A stretch of 64,000 nt of DNA from Candidatus Formimonas warabiya (lineage in GTDB: Bacteria > Bacillota > Dehalobacteriia > Dehalobacteriales > Dehalobacteriaceae), in assembly GCF_002777255.1 (NCBI RefSeq), contig NZ_CP017634.1, forward strand, positions 6,212,903 through 6,276,902, given 5' to 3'. The translations under genes and the position numbers were made by a program. A model generated the notes under the pieces. That model worked only from the letters and a program-made list of their open reading frames with translations, did not search any database and was not told where the DNA came from. This document shows, piece by piece, positions 9,160-17,397 of this stretch (positions are counted from its first letter, which is position 1; the number at the start of each line of letters is the position of its first letter).

Positions 9160-9486
9160 ATGTTAAAAGCAATCGTACTCTTTATTTTAGCCGGATTGGC
9201 TGAGATTGGCGGGGGTTACCTGGTTTGGCTATGGCTGAGGGAAGGCAAACCTCTCTGGTATGGTTTCATTGGCGGGCTGATCTTAATTGTTTATGGTGTG
9301 ATCCCAACCTTACAGCAGTTTCCTAATTTTGGCAGGGTATACGCTGCTTATGGCGGCGTATTTATCCTGATGTCATTATTATGGGGATGGGGTGTGGACA
9401 ATAAAGTACCGGATATTTACGATTGGATCGGCGCGCTGGTGTGCTTGGTCGGAATCTCCATTATTCTGTGGGTGCCGCGAAATTAG
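9160..9486 (+). CDS. ynfA: YnfA/UPF0060 family small membrane protein
   Basis: A 108-residue protein with four hydrophobic segments (about residues 3-22, 28-47, 60-77, 86-105). The patterns AGLAEIGGGYLVWLWLREGK near the start and RVYAAYGGVFI in the middle are characteristic of the UPF0060 (YnfA) family, which resembles small multidrug resistance transporters. Function in the cell is not established. GGGAGGAAG precedes ATG 9160. It stands alone, between two minus-strand genes, and ends in TAG. Confidence 0.9.
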   Translation: MLKAIVLFILAGLAEIGGGYLVWLWLREGKPLWYGFIGGLILIVYGVIPTLQQFPNFGRVYAAYGGVFILMSLLWGWGVDNKVPDIYDWIGALVCLVGISIILWVPRN

Positions 9487-9571
9487 AAACCGCCCTGTTC
9501 TTCTGGCTGTGGGAGTCTTTTTCACAGTCAAAATTTTCGCTTTTCCCTGCTAAAATGGCCCCGGTTTGATG

Positions 9572-9618
9572 GAAAAAGCCCTCCCGGAGTAGTTTATTGA
9601 TGCTACCAGAGGAGGGCT
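9572..9618 (-). terminator. Terminator downstream of the first DNRLRE gene
   Basis: On the minus strand AGCCCTCC pairs with GGAGGGCT (9611-9618 with 9577-9584) and is followed by TTTTTCC, 75 bases past the DNRLRE gene stop. The inner GTAG/CTAC adds to the stem. Confidence 0.75.
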
Positions 9619-9692
9619 CTCTTATCTTTGGACCCGGAATCCGGGTCTTCCTTCAAAAGTTTTCGTACAGCTCCATCAGAATAATATTCATC

Positions 9693-10562
9693 TTATATCT
9701 GGGCCTGATAATCGATGGCCAATGTGGTAGGTTGGCCTGAAGCCAGGGACCGGTAAGCTACCCTTTTAAAGCCTGAATAGACCAAGGCAGGGAGTAGTAT
9801 CACGGTGTTGGGAAATGATGCGTCAAAAAATTCCTGGGGGGTATAAGTGAGGCCGTCATTGCTATACTGAATTCCTACGATGGCGGTATTTCCACCTGTA
9901 TTATGGATAGTGAAGCTGACCTCGGTCATTTGAGAGGTATCTCTGGCCACGGAATACTGAAACGAATCTGTCGTGGTCACATCTTCATGCCCGGATTCCA
10001 CCGCATGCCCGACAATTGTTACCGCTGCAGGAAGGTCGGTCTCATACTTAATGGTCAGAACAGGTTTCTGGGCGGCGGCATTGCTGCTGACAAAACTTTT
10101 CGTTTCCAGGGAGGCACTTTCCCCTGTTCTCAATTCCAAGCCGTTATTGGCCAGACTTCCGGTAGACCATCCGTTTACCAGGCTTAAAACATTCCAGGAG
10201 TAAGGTCCGGTAACGGTAACATTTGCAGTCGTGCCGGCGATGGCCTGATTGATAGCCGGCTGGTTGTTCCAGGTTACGGTGGCGCCGCTCCAATTGTCTG
10301 CTACTGCATAAGGGGTAATAGAGGCGATGGTTCCTGCACCGCTATAATCGAAATTCATCTCAAGTGTTAACTGGGCAGATGTAATGGAAGCCCCGGATGG
10401 GATAGAAGCAAGATCAAATTTTAATAGGGAGCGGTACAGGATCCCGTCTGCCAGTTTTCCCACCAGCAGGACAGGGGAACTCCCATAATTAAGGGTAGGC
10501 TGAAATGAATCGACGAATGAATCATCGATGGCCGGCAAATTGATCGTAGCCATCATGATCAT
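9693..10562 (-). CDS. DNRLRE domain protein, copy 1
   Basis: A 289-residue beta-rich protein. Residues about 5-175 form a DNRLRE domain (DSFVDSFQPTLNYGSSPVLLVG; LYRSLLKFDLASIP; TVTWNNQP), found in carbohydrate-binding-like surface proteins. Residues about 178-289 form a second beta domain (ESGHEDVTTTDSFQYS onward), possibly DUF6385. No signal peptide is visible, so display would need another route, for example a spore surface; that is inference. Two in-frame ATGs follow the start within 9 bases. The first two thirds are nearly identical to the gene at 10812-11681. Confidence 0.75.
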   Translation of the reverse strand: MIMMATINLPAIDDSFVDSFQPTLNYGSSPVLLVGKLADGILYRSLLKFDLASIPSGASITSAQLTLEMNFDYSGAGTIASITPYAVADNWSGATVTWNNQPAINQAIAGTTANVTVTGPYSWNVLSLVNGWSTGSLANNGLELRTGESASLETKSFVSSNAAAQKPVLTIKYETDLPAAVTIVGHAVESGHEDVTTTDSFQYSVARDTSQMTEVSFTIHNTGGNTAIVGIQYSNDGLTYTPQEFFDASFPNTVILLPALVYSGFKRVAYRSLASGQPTTLAIDYQAQI

Positions 10563-10751
10563 CTCCTTTCTCCTGAAAATCTGATAGCCCGTACTGCATC
10601 ATATGCTTTGCCTATTTAAAATATGAACATAATACCGGCAATGATTCTTAATTTTACCTTAAAATTCATTTTGCCGGATGGGCTGCTGTTGCGGAAAGAA
10701 CACAGTGCACCTAAAAAGAATTTTCTCTCTCATGGAGCGTATAGAAAGAGG

Positions 10752-10792
10752 GAAAATGGGGCTGTCTGAAAGGATTACTTTGAGACAGCCCC
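10752..10792 (-). terminator. Terminator downstream of the second DNRLRE gene
   Basis: GGGGCTGTCT (10758-10767) and AGACAGCCCC (10783-10792) form a perfect 10-base stem; on the minus strand it is followed by ATTTTCC. It lies 20 bases after the stop of the second DNRLRE gene. Confidence 0.8.
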
Positions 10793-10811
10793 CGTTAAAA
10801 GAAGATTCCGC

Positions 10812-11681
10812 CTATGTCCGGGCCAGATAGTCGATGGACACTGTGGTAGGCTGGCCAGGATTTAAAGATTTGTAGGACAGACGTTTAAATCTTGAATAAA
10901 AAGAGTATTGCACGACTGTCGTAATATTTGGCGCTAATCCGAAGGTATACTCCGTCACAAAGTTGATACCGTCATTGCTATCTTCAGCCCCTATCGTTGC
11001 CGTGTTTGGACCTGTGTTGCTGACGACAAAGCTGACTGCAGTCATTTGGGAGGTATCTCTGGCCCCGGAGTACTGGAACGAATCTGTCGTGGTCACATCT
11101 TCATGCCCGGATTCCACCGTACGCCCGGCAATTGTTACCGCTGCAGGAAGAATATCGGTCTCATACGCAATGGTCAGAACGGGTCTCTGGGCGGCGGCAT
11201 TGCTGCTGACAAAACTTTTTGTTTCCAGGGAGGTACTTTCCCCTGTTCTCAGTTCCAAGCCGTTATTGGCCAGACTTCCGGTGAACCATCCGTTTACCAG
11301 GTTTAAAACATTCCAGGAGTAAGGTCCGGTAACGGTAACATTTGCAGTCGTGCCGGCGATGGCCTGATTGATAGCCGGCTGGTTGTTCCAGGTTACGGTG
11401 GCGCCGCTCCAATTGTCTGCTACTGCATAAGGGGTAATAGAGGCGATGGTTCCTGCACCGCTATAATCGAAATTCATCTCAAGTGTTAACTGGGCAGATA
11501 TAATGGAAGCCCCGGATGGGATGGAAGCAAGATCAAATTTCAATAGGGAGCGGTACAGGATCCCGTCTACCAGTTTTCCCACCAGTAGTACTGGGGAGTT
11601 CCCATAATTAAGGGTAGGCTGAAATGAATCGACGAATGAATCATCGATGGCCGGCAAATTGATCGTAGCCATCATGATCAT
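10812..11681 (-). CDS. DNRLRE domain protein, copy 2
   Basis: A 289-residue paralogue of the gene at 9693-10562, equal in length. The DNRLRE part (residues about 1-175) differs only at scattered positions, for example NSPVLLVGKLVDG against SSPVLLVGKLADG, while the C-terminal domain after about residue 215 is clearly diverged (VVSNTGPNTATIGAEDSNDG). I chose start 11681 rather than the longer frame to 11765 because both copies share the AGGAGAAAGGAG site and the same first residues. No signal peptide. Ends in TAG. Tandem duplication followed by divergence of the distal domain is the likely history. Confidence 0.75.
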   Translation of the reverse strand: MIMMATINLPAIDDSFVDSFQPTLNYGNSPVLLVGKLVDGILYRSLLKFDLASIPSGASIISAQLTLEMNFDYSGAGTIASITPYAVADNWSGATVTWNNQPAINQAIAGTTANVTVTGPYSWNVLNLVNGWFTGSLANNGLELRTGESTSLETKSFVSSNAAAQRPVLTIAYETDILPAAVTIAGRTVESGHEDVTTTDSFQYSGARDTSQMTAVSFVVSNTGPNTATIGAEDSNDGINFVTEYTFGLAPNITTVVQYSFYSRFKRLSYKSLNPGQPTTVSIDYLART

Positions 11682-12005
11682 CTCCTTTCTCCTGAAGATC
11701 CCATAGCCTGTACTGCATAATATGAGTGACATATTTAAACTGTGAATTATTCTTATCATTCTCATCGATTTTTTTATTTTATTTTGAACTGTCTGGACAT
11801 TTTTTTTCGTGCCAGGTAAGAATCCGATCGCCGGGGATGATTCTTAAGCCAGGGAACCCTTAATTGACAGGAGCAGAAGTTATTTTTTGCGCATATGCTC
11901 CTGCCTCTTCGCCCAGCCCCATCTGACTTAACTCAGGCACACAAGGAAAATGACAGGAAACAGGCTCCTGTCATTTTTCTTCTTTTACTTTGTCTAAAGG
12001 GATCA
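11682..12005. other. Intergenic gap between asnS and DNRLRE copy 2
   Basis: About 320 bases without a gene. It holds a hairpin (CAGGAGCA at 11868-11875 with TGCTCCTG at 11896-11903) and the asnS terminator at 11947-11977. The part just upstream of the DNRLRE gene is A/T-rich and shares only its first bases, including the ribosome site, with the other copy. No convincing promoter was read. Confidence 0.5.
11947..11977 (-). terminator. Terminator of asnS
   Basis: AAAATGACAGG (11947-11957) pairs with CCTGTCATTTT (11967-11977). On the minus strand the stem ends in ATTTTCC; on the plus strand it is also followed by a T-rich run, so it may work both ways. Confidence 0.65.
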
Positions 12006-13397
12006 TTAAAACTCCGCATTTTTGGGGGTGCGCGGGAAGGAAATCACATCCCGAATATTGGTCATTCCGGTCAGATACATGAGCACCCTTTCAAACCCCA
12101 GGCCAAATCCGGCGTGTTTCGTCCCTCCATATCTTCTGATGTCAAGATACCACCAATAATCTTCTGTTTTCAACCCCAATTCTTCCATTCTCTTTACCAA
12201 CACGTCCAGCCGTTCTTCTCTTTGGCTGCCCCCGATGATTTCACCCACTCCGGGAACCAGCAGGTCCATGGCAGCAACCGTTTTGTGATCGTCATTCAAC
12301 CGCATATAAAAGGCTTTGATTTCTTTGGGGTAACCTGTGACAAACACAGGTTTTTTAAACACTTCTTCCGTCAAGTACCTTTCATGTTCGGTCTGCAGGT
12401 CTTTACCCCAGTCAACGGCATATTCAAAGGGCACACCGGATTTTTTTAAAATATCAACAGCCTCTGTATAGGTGATCTGGCCGAAATCCGAATTCACCAC
12501 ATTTTCCAGGCGTTCCAACAACGTCTTGTCAATAAAATTGTGGAAGAAGGCCATTTCTTCCGGGGCATTTTCCAAAACGTAGTTGATCACATATTTGATC
12601 ATTTCTTCCGCCAGGTGCATGTCGTCGCTCAGGTCGGCAAAAGCGATTTCCGGTTCAATCATCCAAAATTCCGCAGCATGCCGGGGTGTATTGGATTTTT
12701 CCGCCCGAAATGTAGGGCCGAAGGTGTATACGTTTTTAAAAGCCATACTGTAGGTTTCTACCGCTAATTGGCCGCTTACCGTCAGACTGGTTTCTTTGCC
12801 GAAGAAGTCCTCGGCAAAATTCACATTTCCGGTCTCGTCTTTTGCCATGTTGCACAGGTCCAGCGTAGAGACCCGGAACATCTCGCCGGCGCCTTCGCAG
12901 TCACTGCTTGTAATGATGGGGGTGTGCACATAGACAAATCCTTTATCCTGGAAAAACTTGTGAATGGCATAGGCCAAAATTGATCTTACCCGGAAAACGG
13001 CAGAGAATGTATTGGTCCGGGGCCTTAAATGCGCGATGGTACGGAGAAATTCAAAGGTATGTCTTTTCTTCTGCAAGGGATAATCAGGCGCACACAAGCC
13101 CACAATTTCCACTTTTTCCGCTTTCAGCTCGAAAGGCTGTTTGGCCCTGGGAGATTCAACCAAAGTTCCTTCCACACAAATGGCGGAGCTGATGGTCAGT
13201 TTCGCTACATCAAGAAAATTATCCAGGCCTTCGTCAAAAACGATCTGCAGATTGCCAAAAAAAGTACCGTCATTGATTTCGATGAAACCGAATGATTTAG
13301 ACACCCGTAATGTTCGTACCCAACCTTCAATTCTCACTTTCTTATCTAAAAAATGATTTGTCTCTCGAGACAACTTTTTTACTGACGTTGGTTCCAT
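12006..13397 (-). CDS. asnS: Asparaginyl-tRNA synthetase
   Basis: A 463-residue class IIb aminoacyl-tRNA synthetase that charges tRNA-Asn in the cytoplasm. The N-terminal OB-fold anticodon-binding domain (VRIEGWVRTLRVSKSFGFIE, about residues 20-40) is followed by the catalytic domain with motif 2 (TFRAEKSNTPRHAAEFWMIE) and motif 3 (GFGLGFERVLMYLTG near the C-terminus). ATG 13397 was chosen over the in-frame ATG 13427 because GGAGGGA lies 9 bases upstream of 13397. Single gene with its own terminator; no T-box leader was seen upstream. Confidence 0.95.
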   Translation of the reverse strand: MEPTSVKKLSRETNHFLDKKVRIEGWVRTLRVSKSFGFIEINDGTFFGNLQIVFDEGLDNFLDVAKLTISSAICVEGTLVESPRAKQPFELKAEKVEIVGLCAPDYPLQKKRHTFEFLRTIAHLRPRTNTFSAVFRVRSILAYAIHKFFQDKGFVYVHTPIITSSDCEGAGEMFRVSTLDLCNMAKDETGNVNFAEDFFGKETSLTVSGQLAVETYSMAFKNVYTFGPTFRAEKSNTPRHAAEFWMIEPEIAFADLSDDMHLAEEMIKYVINYVLENAPEEMAFFHNFIDKTLLERLENVVNSDFGQITYTEAVDILKKSGVPFEYAVDWGKDLQTEHERYLTEEVFKKPVFVTGYPKEIKAFYMRLNDDHKTVAAMDLLVPGVGEIIGGSQREERLDVLVKRMEELGLKTEDYWWYLDIRRYGGTKHAGFGLGFERVLMYLTGMTNIRDVISFPRTPKNAEF

Positions 13398-13657
13398 GGT
13401 AACAGATCCCTCCAGGTTATTTTTCACAAAGATTTTTCCTTAAATATAATTCCCTTTTTTCTGTTTTTTACCTGCTTGCTTTCCCCTGAAAAATAGAATG
13501 GGCCCAATAAAATCCCATGATAAAAGTATCATCAAGCCTTTTTGGAGCATGACGTATCAAAAAATAGTATTTTAGTGAAAAAGAACAAAAAATCTCTACA
13601 AAAAAGATTGAAATTTGTCTGTAATTGTATTATTATGCAGGTGTTAACATATCGCAA

Positions 13658-13753
13658 AAATCGAACGAGAAAGGCAAAATCACCGAAAGGTGATGACGCA
13701 AAGCTAGAGGGGCTAAGGAAATTTTCTATGCTTGCCAGCTGCCGAAAATGATT
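13658..13753 (+). promoter_or_regulatory. Cyclic-di-GMP-I (GEMM) riboswitch
   Basis: The segment carries the GEMM core: AAGGCAAAA (13671-13679), a GAAA tetraloop capping TCACC/GGTGA (13680-13693), GACGCAAAGC (13695-13704), GGGGCTAAGG (13709-13718) and GCCAGCTGCCGA (13734-13745), closed by AATC/GATT. By eye the position corresponding to Vc2 G20 is G and C92 is C, which fits c-di-GMP as ligand. Downstream, CTCC (13754-13757) can pair with the GGAG (13781-13784) of the ribosome site, enclosing a GATTTTT/AAAAATC hairpin, so control is probably at translation initiation. Confidence 0.85.
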
Positions 13754-13792
13754 CTCCGGGGATTTTTGTGAAAAATCAAAGGAGGAAGTGAT

Positions 13793-13972
13793 ATGTTTTT
13801 TGTTGCACATTTTTGGGAAGGGGTCTTGGGCGTTCTTTTATTTATACGCACCCACATGAAACATAGGGCACATGTATACCTGGTTCTAAAAAGGGAGATT
13901 TGTAACCGTTTTGTCTGTTCCAGGCCTTTTTGCCTGGAATTAAGGATTTTTTCATGTGGGGAGGTTTCATGA
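13793..13972 (+). CDS. Possible 59-residue small protein behind the c-di-GMP riboswitch
   Basis: ATG 13793 follows an excellent AAAGGAGGA site directly after the riboswitch, and the frame (MFFVAHFWEGVLGVLLFIRT at the start) ends TGA 13970-13972, overlapping the ATG of the next gene by four bases in the classic ATGA arrangement. Residues 1-18 are hydrophobic; the rest is basic and contains several Cys. The family is not recognised. Composition is unusual and a hairpin (CCAGGC/GCCTGG near 13920-13938) lies inside, so it may be only a leader peptide that couples translation to the following gene. Confidence 0.4.
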   Translation: MFFVAHFWEGVLGVLLFIRTHMKHRAHVYLVLKREICNRFVCSRPFCLELRIFSCGEVS

Positions 13973-14322
13973 TGTTACATGATATTATCAAAAAGGTGGA
14001 AGAAATCAATTACAGAATTTCGGAAATTTCCAAAATTGACTACATGGGTTTAAAAGGCATCATTATTTTAAACGAGAATAACGAGTCTTCCGGAGTGATT
14101 CTGTTATCTGACCGGCGGGAGATACAATTTAATATTTTAGCTTCCGGACAATTAGCCGCCTATCATGAGTCAAATCAAAAGATCGTTTCCGGACTCCGTA
14201 CGAAAATCCTGGATCTCATGAAGCTAAGAAAACAAAGAGATACCCTGTTTCGTGAGTTTATTTTGCAGACGGACGATCCGTCTATGAAGGACGATATTAC
14301 CTATTCTTTAGAGCTTCTGTAG
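13969..14322 (+). CDS. Hypothetical protein, c-di-GMP riboswitch-controlled
   Basis: A 117-residue soluble protein, not recognised. It starts ATG 13969 after GGGGAGG; an upstream in-frame ATG at 13930 lacks a ribosome site. The N-terminal half is helical and amphipathic (MLHDIIKKVEEINYRISEIS), the middle has a short beta-like stretch (GIIILNENNESSGVILLSDR), and the C-terminal part is helical and charged. No membrane segment or signal peptide. It overlaps the preceding small frame by four bases and is followed by its own terminator. Ends in TAG. Confidence 0.65.
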   Translation: MMLHDIIKKVEEINYRISEISKIDYMGLKGIIILNENNESSGVILLSDRREIQFNILASGQLAAYHESNQKIVSGLRTKILDLMKLRKQRDTLFREFILQTDDPSMKDDITYSLELL

Positions 14323-14415
14323 AAGATTTATTTAGGAAAAAGATGAAAATGGTATCATCACTTCGTCTGGCGAAATAGTTCTTAAGTATTCCTCCGACAA
14401 AATAAAATTACCCTA

Positions 14416-14443
14416 AAATCAAGAGTGATCCTCTTGATTTTTT
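14416..14443 (+). terminator. Terminator after the riboswitch-controlled genes
   Basis: AATCAAGAG (14417-14425) pairs with CTCTTGATT (14431-14439) and is followed by a run of T residues. It separates the c-di-GMP-controlled unit from the GntR operon. Confidence 0.85.
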
Positions 14444-14515
14444 TACGCTGCTATCATATAGTAGATTACAACAGTAATGCACTATATCACCCTAAAGGAT
14501 AAAGGAGGTGAAGCC

Positions 14516-14902
14516 GTGATACTGGATACCGACGGGATGAAGCCAATATACGTGCAGATTGCCGAGTGGCTGGAAACGGAAATATTATCCGGAAATATTG
14601 GGAGCGATGAAAAAATCTATTCCCAATATCAACTGGCAGATATGTTTAATATTAATCCGGCAACCGCTGCCAAGGGGCTGAATATTTTGGCGGATGAAAA
14701 TATTGTATATAAAAAGCGCGGTTTAGGTATGTTTGTATCACCAAATGGTAAAGCCATGATCCTGAAGAAACGCAAAAACCAAACCTTGAAGAAAATGATT
14801 TTCGAGCTGGTGAGGGAAGGAAAGCGTTTAGGTGTGAGCAGAGATGAATTAATCGATATGATTGAAACAGCCCCAAATCAATGGGAGGAGGAAGGATCGT
14901 GA
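14516..14902 (+). CDS. GntR-family transcriptional regulator, YtrA type
   Basis: A 128-residue regulator starting GTG 14516 behind AAAGGAGGTG. Residues about 10-80 form the GntR winged helix (QIAEWLETEILSGNIG; LADMFNINPATAAKGLNILA), and the short C-terminal helical tail is typical of the YtrA subgroup, which usually represses an adjacent ABC transporter operon. It is the first gene of a four-gene unit and overlaps the ATPase start. An upstream dyad-like TATCATATAGTAGATTACA near 14453-14471 might be its operator; this is inference. Confidence 0.85.
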   Translation: MILDTDGMKPIYVQIAEWLETEILSGNIGSDEKIYSQYQLADMFNINPATAAKGLNILADENIVYKKRGLGMFVSPNGKAMILKKRKNQTLKKMIFELVREGKRLGVSRDELIDMIETAPNQWEEEGS

Positions 14903-15801
14903 ATGTAATCGAGTGCCATGGGCTTACCAAGGCGTATGGAAATTTAAAAGCGGTAAATGACCTGTCTGTAAATATTCAAGAAAACAAAATAACCGGTTTG
15001 ATTGGCAGGAACGGAGCAGGAAAAACAACGCTTCTAAAATTAATCGCCGGTTTTCTACATAAGACTTCAGGTGAGGTGTTTGTCTTTTCGGAAAGACCCT
15101 TTAACAGCATCAAAGTTTCGGCAAATATAATCTTTGTAGACGACCATATGATGTTTCCGCCCTCTTTAAATCTGGATGAGATCGTGGATTTTGCCGGCTC
15201 TCTTTACGAAAACTTTGACAGAGAAATTGCCGGGGGTTTGCTCAAGTATTTCGATTTGAAGCTGGCCCAACCGCATAGCAGCCTTTCCAAGGGGATGAAA
15301 AGCACCTTCAATTCCATTCTCGGCATTTCCGCCCGTTGTGCCTTAACCATATTTGATGAGCCGACGACAGGAATGGATGCTGCCATCAGAAAGGATTTTT
15401 ACCGGGCGCTGCTCAAGGACTATATGGCATATCCCCGGACCATGCTCATTTCCAGCCACCATCTTAATGAAATCGAGGATTTGATGGAAGATGTCCTGCT
15501 GCTCCATGAGGGAAAAGAACGTCTGCACATGCCGATTACCGACCTTGCGGAACTGGCTGTCGGTCTAAGGGGGAAATCGCATATGATGGAAGAACTGGTC
15601 AAAGATCAAGAAATATTTCATCAAGAGAGCTTGGGGAAAGACGACGTGTATCTTGTGGTGAGGAATAATTTGGCCGGGGAAAAACTGCAAAAGGCAAGAG
15701 GGGCAGGCGTAGAGATATCGCCGGTGTCCTCTGAGGATCTCTGTGTTTACCTTACTGCCAAAACCAAAGGAGGAATCGACCATGTCTTTGACAGAAACTA
15801 A
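14899..15801 (+). CDS. ABC transporter ATP-binding protein
   Basis: A 300-residue ATPase starting GTG 14899, which overlaps the GntR stop (GTGA). Walker A GRNGAGKTT is near residues 36-44, the signature is a degenerate LSKGMKST near 133-140, and Walker B LTIFDEPTTGMDA near 152-164. The C-terminal 90 residues are family-variable. The arrangement GntR-ATPase-permease is that of YtrA/YtrB or CcmA-like exporters sensing cell-envelope stress; the cargo is unknown. Confidence 0.85.
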   Translation: MNVIECHGLTKAYGNLKAVNDLSVNIQENKITGLIGRNGAGKTTLLKLIAGFLHKTSGEVFVFSERPFNSIKVSANIIFVDDHMMFPPSLNLDEIVDFAGSLYENFDREIAGGLLKYFDLKLAQPHSSLSKGMKSTFNSILGISARCALTIFDEPTTGMDAAIRKDFYRALLKDYMAYPRTMLISSHHLNEIEDLMEDVLLLHEGKERLHMPITDLAELAVGLRGKSHMMEELVKDQEIFHQESLGKDDVYLVVRNNLAGEKLQKARGAGVEISPVSSEDLCVYLTAKTKGGIDHVFDRN

Positions 15802-16534
15802 CCTTCTCTTTGTGGCAAAAAAACAGTATTTTTATAAGCTAAAAGCCTATGTCGGTTTATTTTTTGGTCTGGCAGTGATTCAATTGCTGGTGTTTGGCTT
15901 GTCGGGGGGCCGCATTGGCATGGAAGGATCCTCTAGCGACTACGTAAGCTTTCAAGTATACAGGTTTTCCAGCGAAGTGATCATCAGTACCACAATGTTG
16001 TGGGCATTGACGGTGGCAGTGATCCTTACCACAAAATCATACAGAGATGTAGACTTTACCTTCGTATCCAATCGGATCAGCAGCAATCTTTCCAATATTG
16101 GATTTTTGCTGACCGCCGGGCTGGTGGGCGGGGTTACGGCTTCACTGTACGGTCCGCTGGTAAGGGTGATGATGTATTTTTCCGCAGGAAGTCACAACAT
16201 CATCAGGGAAAATTTTTTTATGACACCAAGGGAACTAGTTGTCGGTATGAGTGCCGCTGCTCTTTATATCATTCTTTTCAGTGCTTTGGGCTATTTTCTG
16301 GGCATGTTTGCCCAGGTGCACAAAATCTGCCTGGCTTTTCTGCCTGTGTTATTCCTGGGCGCATTATTTCTGGGAAATATTACCCAGAGTGAAGCAACCC
16401 TATTCGCTAAGTCTATTCAGTTTTTTGGCTACGAAAAATCTTTTCTTCTATTTACGGTAAAAATACTGCTTACTGCCGCCATATTGTTCACTGGAGCCAT
16501 CATTTTCTCCAACAGAGTGGAGGTGAGAAAATGA
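15782..16534 (+). CDS. ABC transporter permease (ABC-2-like)
   Basis: A 250-residue integral membrane protein with about six hydrophobic segments (near residues 20-40, 70-92, 110-135, 160-185, 192-212, 222-242). ATG 15782 follows AAAGGAGGA and lies inside the end of the ATPase gene, so the two are translationally coupled. It is presumably the membrane partner of the preceding ATPase. No clear named family was recognised. Confidence 0.75.
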   Translation: MSLTETNLLFVAKKQYFYKLKAYVGLFFGLAVIQLLVFGLSGGRIGMEGSSSDYVSFQVYRFSSEVIISTTMLWALTVAVILTTKSYRDVDFTFVSNRISSNLSNIGFLLTAGLVGGVTASLYGPLVRVMMYFSAGSHNIIRENFFMTPRELVVGMSAAALYIILFSALGYFLGMFAQVHKICLAFLPVLFLGALFLGNITQSEATLFAKSIQFFGYEKSFLLFTVKILLTAAILFTGAIIFSNRVEVRK

Positions 16535-17253
16535 GTATAGTTCTTTTTTTGCTGCTCCTCCTGATCATGGTAATTCTCTTTACCCTGGTGGTGATCTCCA
16601 AAAGCAAAGTGCTTTTGAGGGGAAATTATCTCCGCCGGAGCTGGGTAAAATGGATTTTTATCCTTTACTGTACGTTGTTGGGCGTCAGTGTAGCCGTATT
16701 TTATCTGATCCCGGATAAAGGTTTTTTGTCTCCCTTATCAGACCGCCAAATAGATGAGGAGCTAAAGCGTTCTCAGGACATGCTTCAGGTTGCGAAAGAG
16801 CATAGATTAGATAAAACCCCCGGTATCCATCTCCTTGGAAAAAAGAACATCATTTATACAGGAAAGGAACTGGAATTAGTGTCTCCCCATGGAAACGATT
16901 TGAATCTGCAAATTATCGTAGAGAGAAAAGATGAGCAGGATGATACGATCGAGGCCTTTTGTTATGCGGGAAAAAACCTATTAAACAATATGGACTTCTC
17001 CGAGAGAATCAAATCGCCCCAAATGGAGCTCTCAGGAAAAAAACTGCAGATTAAAAAACCGGACCCTTATGAAATCAGATTAAGCCGGTTTGAAAAAGAT
17101 TTTACCGTGACTCAATTTTTGGACCAAAGCAGTCGTTATCTCGATCACGGGCCGAGCATGATGTGGCAACAGAGCGTACTTTATCTGCGCATTCCCTCGG
17201 ACGTCCAAATTAAAGATACAGGATTGGATATCCAATTTATCGGGGCAGACTGA
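16531..17253 (+). CDS. Membrane-anchored hypothetical protein of the GntR-ABC operon
   Basis: A 240-residue protein with two N-terminal membrane segments (residues about 3-24 and 42-62) followed by a soluble, mostly beta domain of about 170 residues. It overlaps the permease stop by four bases (ATGA), so it belongs to the same transcript. The family is not recognised. The topology suggests an outer-face domain that could assist the transporter or sense the ligand. Confidence 0.65.
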   Translation: MSIVLFLLLLLIMVILFTLVVISKSKVLLRGNYLRRSWVKWIFILYCTLLGVSVAVFYLIPDKGFLSPLSDRQIDEELKRSQDMLQVAKEHRLDKTPGIHLLGKKNIIYTGKELELVSPHGNDLNLQIIVERKDEQDDTIEAFCYAGKNLLNNMDFSERIKSPQMELSGKKLQIKKPDPYEIRLSRFEKDFTVTQFLDQSSRYLDHGPSMMWQQSVLYLRIPSDVQIKDTGLDIQFIGAD

Positions 17254-17369
17254 TCGGAAAAGGCAAGACGCTCCCTGATACTTCTTTCCTTATTCTTGCA
17301 GATCTAATTTTTAGGTTTCCTTTTCTCAGTATGGGGCAAACCCTGAACAACCGTTGGGTTGCGCCCATA

Positions 17370-17397
17370 ATTCAATTCAAGAACTGTCCCCGAATTT
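17370..17397. repeat. Degenerate third copy of the 31-base palindromic repeat
   Basis: ATTCAATTCAAGAACTGTCC (17370-17389) then CCGAATTT resembles the repeat copies at 19259 and 19308, with two or more mismatches. It overlaps the last codons and stop of the AbrB-family gene. Confidence 0.6.

Noticed and set aside
13398..13530. T-box leader ahead of asnS
   Set aside because: No specifier-loop structure, no conserved T-box sequence and no terminator/antiterminator pair was found in the leader.
13658..13753. 3',3'-cGAMP variant of the GEMM riboswitch
   Set aside because: At first count the key base next to GGCAAA seemed to be A. Aligned with Vc2 numbering (A18, G20, C92) the G20 position is G, so the normal c-di-GMP type is the better call.
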